From Agaribacillus sp965228415 (GTDB lineage Bacteria > Bacteroidota > Bacteroidia > Cytophagales > Cyclobacteriaceae): a stretch of DNA of 64,000 nucleotides. This document shows, piece by piece, positions 28,076 through 36,777 of this stretch. Below the pieces are notes generated by a model. That model was not told the DNA's origin. It did not search any database and worked only from the letters and a program-made list of their open reading frames with translations. The translations under genes and the position numbers were made by a program. The stretch lies in NCBI GenBank assembly GCA_965228415.1, contig OZ245814.1, positions 6,200,001 through 6,264,000 on the forward strand, read 5' to 3'. Every line of letters starts with the position of its first letter. Within the stretch, counting starts at the first letter, position 1.

Positions 28076-28810
28076 ATGATTATTAATTGCATTGCTATCG
28101 ATGATGAACCTTTGGCGCTGGATATTCTCTCTGCGTACGTAGCAAAAATTTCCTTTTTAAAATTACAGGCCACCTTTGACAACGCGTTGCAAACACTGGA
28201 ATATTTGAAGAGCAATGAGGTTGATTTAATTTTCCTGGATATAGAAATGGATGACCTGACGGGCATTCAATTTCTGAAAGTACTGAAAAACAGACCCCAT
28301 ATAATTTTCACCACTGCCTATGAAAATTACGCTTTGCAAGGTTTTGAACTTGATGCTATTGATTATTTATTAAAACCTATTTCATTTGAACGGTTTGTGG
28401 TAGCGGCCCGAAAGGTATATGAGAAAATGGCTGTGCATGAAGCCCATAAGCCAGTGAATGATATGGATATTATTCAAAACACAAGAGAAGGATACATTTT
28501 CATAAAAACCGGCTTTCAACTGCAAAAGGTAAATCTGGCTGACATTCAATATATAGAAGGACAGGGCGATTATCTTAAAATTGTCACGGTGAAGGAGAAA
28601 ATCATGACGCTGCAAAATTTTAAAAACTTAAAAAAAGCTTTGCCCTTGGATGAGTTTGTCAGGGTACATAAATCATACCTGGTATCTCTTGCCCACATAC
28701 AGTGTATCGAAAAGAACCGGATAAAAATCGGAGATATCATTATTCCTATCAGTGAAACCTACGGGAAACATTTTTTCCATTTGTTGCAGGATAAGAATTT
28801 GCTACCTTAA
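28076..28810 (+). CDS. LytTR-family response regulator
   Basis: DNA-binding partner of the preceding kinase. The ATG at 28076 follows the kinase stop by one base; an in-frame start at 28022 inside the kinase gene is unlikely. From that ATG it has 244 residues: receiver domain 1-120 with Asp9/Asp10, phosphoacceptor Asp55 (LIFLD), a conserved Thr-Thr at 79-80 and Lys100 (YLLKP), then a LytTR DNA-binding domain about 145-240 (IQYIEGQGDYLKIVT, DEFVRVHKSYLVSLAHI). Likely target is the divergent outer-membrane receptor gene. Confidence 0.94.
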   Translation: MIINCIAIDDEPLALDILSAYVAKISFLKLQATFDNALQTLEYLKSNEVDLIFLDIEMDDLTGIQFLKVLKNRPHIIFTTAYENYALQGFELDAIDYLLKPISFERFVVAARKVYEKMAVHEAHKPVNDMDIIQNTREGYIFIKTGFQLQKVNLADIQYIEGQGDYLKIVTVKEKIMTLQNFKNLKKALPLDEFVRVHKSYLVSLAHIQCIEKNRIKIGDIIIPISETYGKHFFHLLQDKNLLP

Positions 28811-28891
28811 CAGCTGGGAGTTTGGGTCTCTCTCCCTTCGTGAAATACACTGGTTGCTATTCAATTCATTGGGTTAATTTTTCAAGCAGCC

Positions 28892-31468
28892 TTAATTTTC
28901 TTGTAAACTTTTTACCGGATTTGTTGTGGCGGCCTTTATAGATTGAAAACTTACAGTCAACAATGCTATAACCATAGCAAAAAGCCCTGCCAAACCAAAC
29001 ATCCACCATTGAATTGCTATGTTGTAACTAAAGCTTTGCAGCCATTGGCCCATAAAATACCTTGCAAACGGGATCGCAATTATTATTGCCATCAAGATCG
29101 GCTTTATAAAATCTTTAGACAACATAACAAGGATATTGCCAACCGATGCTCCTAGTATTTTTCGTATGCTGATTTCTTTGCTGCGTTTTTCGGCGGCATA
29201 TACAGCCAGTGCCAACAGTCCCAAACAAGAAATCAAAATAGCCAATGTGCCAAAATAATTAATAAGCCTGTTAGTCAGAGCCTCATTTTTATGAAGCTTT
29301 TCATAATCATCATCCAAAAAATGATACTCAAAAGGATAATTTGGGTTAAACTTGCGGGTAAGCTTTTTCAAATCCTTGATGGCTTCATTGACCTTACCCT
29401 GCCCGACTTTTATCAAAAGACTATTTTGTGTAAAATCTGGTCCAAGACACAAGATAAGCGGCGAAATAGGCATGTGGAGCGATTGTATATGAAAATCTTT
29501 CATGACACCAATAACCGTCCCTTCCCCATTTACGGAGGTAATCATCTGTCCCACAGGATCTTCCATTCCCAAAAGTTTTGCAGCCGATTCGTTAAGCAGA
29601 TATGCTTTGGCATCTGATGAAAAGTCTTTTGAAAAATCCCTGCCGCTCACTAATGCTATATTCATTGTTTTCAAAAAATCATAGCCAATGCGCATAAATG
29701 AATATTCAACGGACAAATCCGGATCCTTGCCGGCCCAGGAAAGGTTTGTGGAGGAAGATTGAATATTTACCGGTAACAGACTGCTGGTTGTGGTTGCAAG
29801 TATGGCTGAAGATTGCAAAGCTTCTTCCCTTACGGCTTCAATTTTTGCTTTTAAATCTCCTTCCAAAGGGACATACAAAACCTCCTCACGGTTCAGACCT
29901 GTTTGCTTGCTATGGACATAATTCATTTGTTTTGTGATTACAATGATGCCGATAATAAGAAAAATTGACAAGCTAAATTGAAATATGACCAATGCTTTAC
30001 GAAGAAAATTTACGCTAAACGAATTTTTTAGGTTGTTATTTATTATCCTGGCAGGTTTCAAGGTAGAAATATAAAATGCGGGGTAACTGCCAGATAAAAT
30101 ATTTGTGATTATGAAAAGGCCTAGTAGACTAAGCAAAACAGATGGATCTGAAAAATCGAACCTGATCTGCTTATCAAATATATGATTAAATGTTTGCAGA
30201 CCTGCATGCACTGCGATTATAGCCACTATAAGAGCCATTAAAGTTATCAAAACAGACTCACTCAAAAATTGTGTGATAATTGTATTTCTTGGAGCGCCCA
30301 TTACTTTGCGAAGCCCAACTTCCTTTATTCTGGTTGTTGAATGAGCGGTGGCCAAATTGATAAAATTAACGCAGGCTATAGCGAGGATAAAAAACGCCAC
30401 AAGCATGAAAATGCGCACATAGGTTATTCGTCCTCCAACCGGAACCCCATTTTCAAAGTTGCTGTACAGATATACGTCTTTTAAGGGCTGCATAACGGGA
30501 AAGATATCTTCCAGGTTGCTGTATCTGCCATAAATTCCCATCATGTTGGTCTCTGCTATTCTTTTTTTCGCTTGAGATTGGAGCTTGACGTAGGTAGAAA
30601 ATCCATTATTTCCCCAATTTTGCATCCAGTCAGCCTCAATTTCTCTGAAATTTAGTACCCAATCAAACTGTATGGAGGAATTAGCTGGAATATTGTCTAT
30701 TACAGCGCCAATAGCATATTCTTTATCATTGTTTAACTTCAATGATTTACCCAATGCAGAACGGTTTCCAAAAAGTGTGGCAGCTAACCTTTGTGAGATA
30801 ATGATTTGATTTGATCTTATTGCCGACGAAGGATCACCCTCCCTTGCTGGAAACTCAAACACATTTAAAAGGTCCTCTGTGGCATAAATGCCTTTTTGTT
30901 TCAATGATTTTTTGTCCACCGTTATGAGATAATTGTTTTCCCAGGATAATTTTACAGCATATGCTACCTCCGGAACTTCATTTTTTAGCGCTTCGGAGAG
31001 AGGTCCTGGTGTCAACTTGTTGGTATATATTTTTCCCTCATACTTGCCGTTAAGATGCACATAATAAATCTCATTCAAATTCTTGTAAAACTTATTATAC
31101 CCCATTTCGTCTTGCGCCCAAAACCAAATCATCAGACTGCACGACATACCTAGTGCCAGACCGAAAACACTGACGAAAGAATAGAATTTTCGGTTTTTCA
31201 GATTTCTCCAGGCGATTTTAAAATTATATTGGAACATGGCATAATGGTTTAAATTTATCGGCTTTGATTTTTTAATGGCAAAGGGCCTCAGATAGTTAAT
31301 TACCTGGTGCCAGTAATTTAGCCTAGCTTTAAAAAGAGACTTTTTGTTTAAAACGCTGTAGAACTTTTCATCCAGATCACCCAATACTTCTTCTGCAATA
31401 TCTTTTCTCAGAAAACTGACGAGCAGATATCGGGCAAGTTTGGGGGGTAATTGTTTGTTTGATTTCAA
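28892..31468 (-). CDS. MacB-like double-FtsX permease with prefix domain (array copy 6)
   Basis: Membrane permease of an ABC-type system, probably for export or mechanotransmission. It has 858 residues: prefix domain 1-85 (PPKLARYLL...EEVLGDLDEKF), a Met at the junction, a first membrane helix about 100-124, periplasmic MacB-type core, three helices about 345-450, a fifth helix about 480-500, a second periplasmic core, and three C-terminal helices with the coupling-helix signature RSKEISIRKILGAS. It ends NPVKSLQEN. Likely start is TTG at 31468. It is the last and loosest member of the operon, 79 bases behind the previous copy. No ATPase is adjacent. Confidence 0.9.
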   Translation of the reverse strand: MKSNKQLPPKLARYLLVSFLRKDIAEEVLGDLDEKFYSVLNKKSLFKARLNYWHQVINYLRPFAIKKSKPINLNHYAMFQYNFKIAWRNLKNRKFYSFVSVFGLALGMSCSLMIWFWAQDEMGYNKFYKNLNEIYYVHLNGKYEGKIYTNKLTPGPLSEALKNEVPEVAYAVKLSWENNYLITVDKKSLKQKGIYATEDLLNVFEFPAREGDPSSAIRSNQIIISQRLAATLFGNRSALGKSLKLNNDKEYAIGAVIDNIPANSSIQFDWVLNFREIEADWMQNWGNNGFSTYVKLQSQAKKRIAETNMMGIYGRYSNLEDIFPVMQPLKDVYLYSNFENGVPVGGRITYVRIFMLVAFFILAIACVNFINLATAHSTTRIKEVGLRKVMGAPRNTIITQFLSESVLITLMALIVAIIAVHAGLQTFNHIFDKQIRFDFSDPSVLLSLLGLFIITNILSGSYPAFYISTLKPARIINNNLKNSFSVNFLRKALVIFQFSLSIFLIIGIIVITKQMNYVHSKQTGLNREEVLYVPLEGDLKAKIEAVREEALQSSAILATTTSSLLPVNIQSSSTNLSWAGKDPDLSVEYSFMRIGYDFLKTMNIALVSGRDFSKDFSSDAKAYLLNESAAKLLGMEDPVGQMITSVNGEGTVIGVMKDFHIQSLHMPISPLILCLGPDFTQNSLLIKVGQGKVNEAIKDLKKLTRKFNPNYPFEYHFLDDDYEKLHKNEALTNRLINYFGTLAILISCLGLLALAVYAAEKRSKEISIRKILGASVGNILVMLSKDFIKPILMAIIIAIPFARYFMGQWLQSFSYNIAIQWWMFGLAGLFAMVIALLTVSFQSIKAATTNPVKSLQEN

Positions 31469-31547
31469 TTTTAAGAAAACCTACGTTTATGGAGTTTCAA
31501 GTATATATTAAATAGTCATACCTTTCATTCATCTGCCTCCCCATTTT

Positions 31548-34163
31548 TTATTCCGATCGCAAACTATTTACAGGGTCCGTCAATGCTGCTTTTAAAGATT
31601 TGTATCCAACTGTAAGGGTCGCTACCGCTACTGTGATCAAAATGCCTAGCAAGAAAATGTCGGCACCTATTTCTATGCGATAGGCGAAGTCCTGCAGCCA
31701 ATCACTCATGACCAACCAGGCTACGGGAGCCGCTATTATAAAGGCAATTAACAGCAACAGTCCAAATTCCTTCCCAAATTGCCATAATATGCTTTTTATA
31801 CTTGCTCCCAGTACTTTTCGAACGCCTATTTCTTTGGTTTTTTGAGAAGTCATAAAAGATACCAAGCCATACAACCCAAGGCAGCCGATGATGATGGCTA
31901 TTGCTGCAAAGACCTGGATCAGCCAAAGTAACCGGCTTTCCGTTTTGTAGAATCTGGCAATCTGTTCGTTTAAAAAACCATATTTATAAATCTGATTGGG
32001 ATAGGCTTCATTCCAGACTTTTTCAATTTGAGTGAGTGTAGGATTTAGGCTGGCAGGATTAATCTTCAGGGCGCAGTTGCGATAATCTTCAATTCGGGTG
32101 GTGATACAGAATGGATCGATCATTTTGTGCAGTGATTTATTATGGAAGTCTTTTACCACACCTACTATCGTTCCCTTTTGACCATTGATCGTAGCACTTT
32201 TGCCAATTGCTTCAATATTTGAGGTCAGACCCAATCTTTTTATTGTCGTTTCATTTATTAAATATTCTCTGATGGTATCTGAAGGATGGAGATTACGTCC
32301 CGCTACGATTTGCAATCCGAACAATGATACGTAATTGTGATCTCCCGCCTTGTAATAGATTGAAAAATTTTCTTCCTTATCCCTGGAGTCTAAACGTATG
32401 TTAGTACTGGAGGTATATTGGAAGGCTGGTGCTTCTCCACAGAAAGCTATTTGTTCGACACCGGGAATTTGTAAAAACTGATTTTGTAGTGTTCTTGTAA
32501 CTGATGTTTTTGGATTATGTACCGGAAGCATGATGATGGCTTCTTTTTCAAAACCCATATCCGAGTTTTGTATATGGTGCATTTGATTGGCTATGACGAT
32601 CGTCCCGATTATAAGCAGTTGCGAAATGGCAAACTGGGCAACTACCAATCCTCTTCTTAGTTGAAAGCCTCCGATATGCCTTTGCGTTAACTTGCCTTTA
32701 AGGGCCAATAACGGTTTAAAGCCAGCCAAAATCAATCCCGGATAGGATCCTGAGAAAAATATTACCGCGAAGAGAAGCAAAGCTAAAAAAGTCAGAAGCG
32801 ATGCATCCTGAAAGACCTCTGCCCCAAATTGTGTATCAAGTAGCTGATTGACATGAGGTAAGGAAAGATAAGTCAACGTGATAGCAATTCCCATGGCCAG
32901 CATAGAAATTAGCGCTGTTTCGATCATAAATTGCCAAAACAGATGCTTACGAAGACCGCCTAATACTTTTTTTACTCCTATCTCTTTGGAGCGTCCCAAT
33001 GCCTGGGTGGTGGCAAGGTTAATGAAGTTAACGCAACATGTAACGATCAGAAAAAGACCTATGAAGGCTAAAGCCAGCAAATTTTTCTTTTCGATATAAC
33101 CGCCGAACCTGGGATTAAAATGTATATCCGACAGGTGTTGCACTTTAAACCGAAAATGCTTAGCGTTTTGTTCATTGTAATATTTTTTGGATAAGCCCGC
33201 CAGCGATTTATTTACAATATCAGCGGAAACACCAGGTCTAAGGCGCACAAAACACTGCATGGCTCCGTTGACACTCAACCACCAGTTCTCTACGAACCAG
33301 GGGGCATAATCCTTCAGGCTACTAAACGGCAGGTAGATTTCTTGCCGGCGGCTTGTATTGGCAGGAAGGTTTTGAAGAATACCGGTGACAATGAAATCCA
33401 TCTTATTGCCCAGGCGGATGGTCTGACCGATTGGATCCCTGTCACCGAAATATTTTCTTGAAATTTTTTCAGTAATAACTACCGAGTTGGGCTGGTCTAA
33501 AAGGGTCTTTTTATTGCCACGCAGTAAGGGGAAATTAAGGATATCAAAAAATCCCGGTTCGGCAAAAGCAACATTTTCCTGAAATTTTGCAGGATCTTTG
33601 GACGAGGAAACAGACACTATTTCGTCAGGTAAGGTAAGAACCATCGCCACTTTTTCTACTGAAGCCAAATCATTGCGAATAGCCTCGCCTAATGGCGAAT
33701 GGGCGCCGCTAACATATATGATATCCTCTCTATGCAATTCCGTAATAATGCGATAAATTCTATCGGCTTTTGCATGGAAATTGTCAAAACTCAGATGATA
33801 TTTAACTAAAATAAAGATCACTGTAGCACAAGTGATCCCCAAAGCGAGCCCAAGGATATTGATGGCCGAATACGTTTTGTTACGTTTAAGATTTCTGGCG
33901 GAAATGATAAAGTTATGTCGGAACATACTGAGATGATTTGAGTTTTCTGGTGTCAGTTTTTTGATGGCAAACGGCCTCAGGTAGTTGAATACCTGGTGCC
34001 AGTAATTAAGTTTAGCCCGGGGGAGTGATTTTTTTTTCAATTTTGCATGAAACTGTTCATCGAGGTCGCCCAGTACTTCTTCGGCGATATCCTCACGAAG
34101 AAAACTTAGCAGGATCCGTTGGGCCAAACCAGGGGGTTTAAGTTTCTCAGATCTTTTTACCAT
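31548..34163 (-). CDS. MacB-like double-FtsX permease with prefix domain (array copy 5)
   Basis: An 871-residue paralogue with the shared layout of prefix domain, junction Met, and two MacB-type periplasmic cores each framed by FtsX helices. Coupling signatures are SKEIGVKKVLGG in the first half and TKEIGVRKVLGAS in the second; it ends NSLRSE. It is the only copy with a clear ATG start, and its N-terminus (MVKRSEKLKPPGLAQ) is longer and more basic than the others. It begins 12 bases after copy 4. Confidence 0.9.
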   Translation of the reverse strand: MVKRSEKLKPPGLAQRILLSFLREDIAEEVLGDLDEQFHAKLKKKSLPRAKLNYWHQVFNYLRPFAIKKLTPENSNHLSMFRHNFIISARNLKRNKTYSAINILGLALGITCATVIFILVKYHLSFDNFHAKADRIYRIITELHREDIIYVSGAHSPLGEAIRNDLASVEKVAMVLTLPDEIVSVSSSKDPAKFQENVAFAEPGFFDILNFPLLRGNKKTLLDQPNSVVITEKISRKYFGDRDPIGQTIRLGNKMDFIVTGILQNLPANTSRRQEIYLPFSSLKDYAPWFVENWWLSVNGAMQCFVRLRPGVSADIVNKSLAGLSKKYYNEQNAKHFRFKVQHLSDIHFNPRFGGYIEKKNLLALAFIGLFLIVTCCVNFINLATTQALGRSKEIGVKKVLGGLRKHLFWQFMIETALISMLAMGIAITLTYLSLPHVNQLLDTQFGAEVFQDASLLTFLALLLFAVIFFSGSYPGLILAGFKPLLALKGKLTQRHIGGFQLRRGLVVAQFAISQLLIIGTIVIANQMHHIQNSDMGFEKEAIIMLPVHNPKTSVTRTLQNQFLQIPGVEQIAFCGEAPAFQYTSSTNIRLDSRDKEENFSIYYKAGDHNYVSLFGLQIVAGRNLHPSDTIREYLINETTIKRLGLTSNIEAIGKSATINGQKGTIVGVVKDFHNKSLHKMIDPFCITTRIEDYRNCALKINPASLNPTLTQIEKVWNEAYPNQIYKYGFLNEQIARFYKTESRLLWLIQVFAAIAIIIGCLGLYGLVSFMTSQKTKEIGVRKVLGASIKSILWQFGKEFGLLLLIAFIIAAPVAWLVMSDWLQDFAYRIEIGADIFLLGILITVAVATLTVGYKSLKAALTDPVNSLRSE

Positions 34164-34175
34164 TAAATCTTATAT

Positions 34176-36761
34176 TTACTCGTCTTTCAAACATTCCACG
34201 GGATTCGCATTAGCCGCTTTTACAGTTTGAATACCAACCGTCAGCCAGGTAATCAACAAAGCCAGTAAACCCGCCCCAATGAAGAACCACCATTCCAGGT
34301 CAATGCTGAACGCAAAGTTTTTGAGCCAGCCCCGGGTAATGAAATAGCTGATAGGCAATGAAATGGTGATGGAAATAATTACCATTTTTGTGAAAGCTGC
34401 TGATAATAGCGAGATGATTTTGAAACTCCCGGCTCCCAGGATTTTGCGAATGCCAATTTCTTTGGATCTTCGTTCCGCTGTAAAGGCGGCTAATCCGAAC
34501 AGGCCCAAACAGGAAATGAGAATGGCTATAGCGGCAAAATAGCGCGAAAGAACACTAATCCTTTGCTCTGCGCGGTATTGGTTCTGGTAATCCTGATCCA
34601 GAAACTTGAAGTCAAAAACAAAGCCGGGGTTATATTTCCGGTAAAACTGCTCCATACGTTCAAGTGTTGGACCTGTTTTTCCAGCCTCGATCCTGGCCAT
34701 GACCCTTTCTAAAAATTGCGGAGGAGATAAGATAAAAAACATTGGTCTTATCGGGGTACGGAGCGATTCATAATGAAAATCTTTTACAACACCGACAATT
34801 TCACATTGAATACTACCCAGCTCGATGACGCTCCCGATCGGATCTTTGAGCCCCATGGTATTTATGCCGGATTCGTTAAAGATGACTGCCAGGCTATCCG
34901 CATAATCCCTTGAAAAAGTTCGTCCTTCCGTTATTTTCAGATCTAGAAGTTCTATCAATCCATAGTTTGCAGGCCGAAAAGCAAACGGGATTTTTGTGTC
35001 GGGGTTTTTACCTTCCCAGCTGATATTGGCGGTGTTGCCGCCCCCCACCATGCTTTGGGCAGCGGCGGAAGCACTGACGACGCCGGGAATTCTTTCCAGT
35101 TCGGTGAGAAAAGTATCCAGGTTTTCTTTTATTTTTCCTTCTATTTCAAAGTGGATAACGTTGTCTTTGTTATACCCGATGTTTTTTGTTTGAATGAATG
35201 CGATTTGCTTATAAACAACCAGTACACATACAATGAATATCACCGAAAGGGTAAACTGAAATATCACAAGACCTCCCCGTGCCCAAAGTGCACCCACACT
35301 GTTCTGGAGTTTCCCTTTCAGGATCGTGACCGGCTTGAAACCGGAGAGATATAGCGCGGGATAACTGCCTGCAAGTATTCCAGTAAGTAAGGTAATGGCT
35401 ATTGAGGCTATCGCCAATTCAGGGTTGGGCCTGAGTGCCAGTTGCTTTCCCATAATAAGATTGAATTCCGGCAAAAACATACCAACCACCGCTATGGCCA
35501 GCAGCAGGGCAAGGAAAGCGAGAATGATGGACTCGGTCAAATATTGGATGACCAATGCCTTCCTCGGTACACCCATTGCCTTTTTTACACCCACCTCCTT
35601 CATTCTTCTGGAAGCTCTGGCAGTCGATAAATTCATAAAATTAATGCAGGCAATAATTAAAATAAAAATAGCGATGACCGAAAAAAGCTGCACGTATTCA
35701 ATGCGTCCTCCGACGCGCTTGCCGTTTTGGAAATTGCCACGCAAATAATTTTCCGAGTATTTTGTGAGCAGCAAAGCGCGATGGGTATCTTCCGTCTTTG
35801 TTTTAATAAATCCGGCAATTTTTTCATTAAATGCCCTGGGGTCCGTCCCTTCCTTCAAAACGAGGTAGGTGGATGGCCCTGAATTTTTCCAGGAGAAGGC
35901 CTGAGGCTGCGAATCTTTCAGCAATTCCACTGACAGTACAAAGTCAAATTGCACAGAGGAACTGGCCGGTATGTTTTCAAATATTCCGGAAACCACATAT
36001 TCCGCCTCCTGCTGATATTCTATAGTCTCGCCAAGGATGTTATCAACAGTACCAAATAGTTTTACAGCCAAATCTTCAGAAATAACTATTGAATTTTTGT
36101 CATTTAAGACTCGATGCTTGTCTCCATGGATGAGGTTATAGGAAAATATGTTAAAATAGTCCTGGCCCACGTATTGTTTTCCGGCCTTCACGGATTTGTC
36201 TTTTACTTTTAATGTTGATCTTTCATACCAGAAAGGAGGTGTTGCCACCGCTGCGTATGCTACTTCAGGCATTTCGTCAGCAAGTGCTTCGGCCAAAAGC
36301 CAGGGTGTGGATCGTGTAGAGCGTGTATTCCCGGAAAGACCTTGGTTTTCTATTACCTGGTATAACCTGGCATCCTTTTGGTGAAACTTGTCGACAGCCA
36401 GCTCGTCCGCCACCCATAAATATATCAGAAGCGCACAGGCAAGTCCGGTGGAAAGTCCCGTTAAATTGATCAGGAAAGTACTTTTGTATTTTAAAAAATT
36501 TCTATAGGTCAGTTTGAAGTTGTGTTGATACATGATAAAATAATTTGAGTTTGACTTTAAGTGCCTGATGGCAAAGGGCCGCAGGTAGTTAATGGTTTGA
36601 TACCAGTAATGGAGTCTGGCTTTGAAAAGTGATTTTTCATTTAATACCACCAGAAATTTTTCCTCCAGGTCGCCCAACACTTCCTCGGCAAGATCATCCC
36701 TTAGGAACCAAAGGAGGAAGCGTTTGGCCAGTTTTGGTGGTATTTGTTTTATGGTCTTCAA
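34176..36761 (-). CDS. MacB-like double-FtsX permease with prefix domain (array copy 4)
   Basis: An 861-residue paralogue. Prefix domain 1-80 carries the strongly conserved block RFLLWFLRDDLAEEVLGDL shared with copies 2 and 3. Coupling signatures are MKEVGVKKAMGV and SKEIGIRKILGAG. The periplasmic cores have diverged most, as expected if each copy handles a different ligand. The start is TTG at 36761, 16 bases after copy 3; no in-frame ATG precedes the prefix domain. Confidence 0.9.
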   Translation of the reverse strand: MKTIKQIPPKLAKRFLLWFLRDDLAEEVLGDLEEKFLVVLNEKSLFKARLHYWYQTINYLRPFAIRHLKSNSNYFIMYQHNFKLTYRNFLKYKSTFLINLTGLSTGLACALLIYLWVADELAVDKFHQKDARLYQVIENQGLSGNTRSTRSTPWLLAEALADEMPEVAYAAVATPPFWYERSTLKVKDKSVKAGKQYVGQDYFNIFSYNLIHGDKHRVLNDKNSIVISEDLAVKLFGTVDNILGETIEYQQEAEYVVSGIFENIPASSSVQFDFVLSVELLKDSQPQAFSWKNSGPSTYLVLKEGTDPRAFNEKIAGFIKTKTEDTHRALLLTKYSENYLRGNFQNGKRVGGRIEYVQLFSVIAIFILIIACINFMNLSTARASRRMKEVGVKKAMGVPRKALVIQYLTESIILAFLALLLAIAVVGMFLPEFNLIMGKQLALRPNPELAIASIAITLLTGILAGSYPALYLSGFKPVTILKGKLQNSVGALWARGGLVIFQFTLSVIFIVCVLVVYKQIAFIQTKNIGYNKDNVIHFEIEGKIKENLDTFLTELERIPGVVSASAAAQSMVGGGNTANISWEGKNPDTKIPFAFRPANYGLIELLDLKITEGRTFSRDYADSLAVIFNESGINTMGLKDPIGSVIELGSIQCEIVGVVKDFHYESLRTPIRPMFFILSPPQFLERVMARIEAGKTGPTLERMEQFYRKYNPGFVFDFKFLDQDYQNQYRAEQRISVLSRYFAAIAILISCLGLFGLAAFTAERRSKEIGIRKILGAGSFKIISLLSAAFTKMVIISITISLPISYFITRGWLKNFAFSIDLEWWFFIGAGLLALLITWLTVGIQTVKAANANPVECLKDE

Positions 36762-36777
36762 GGTCGCTGTTTTATTT

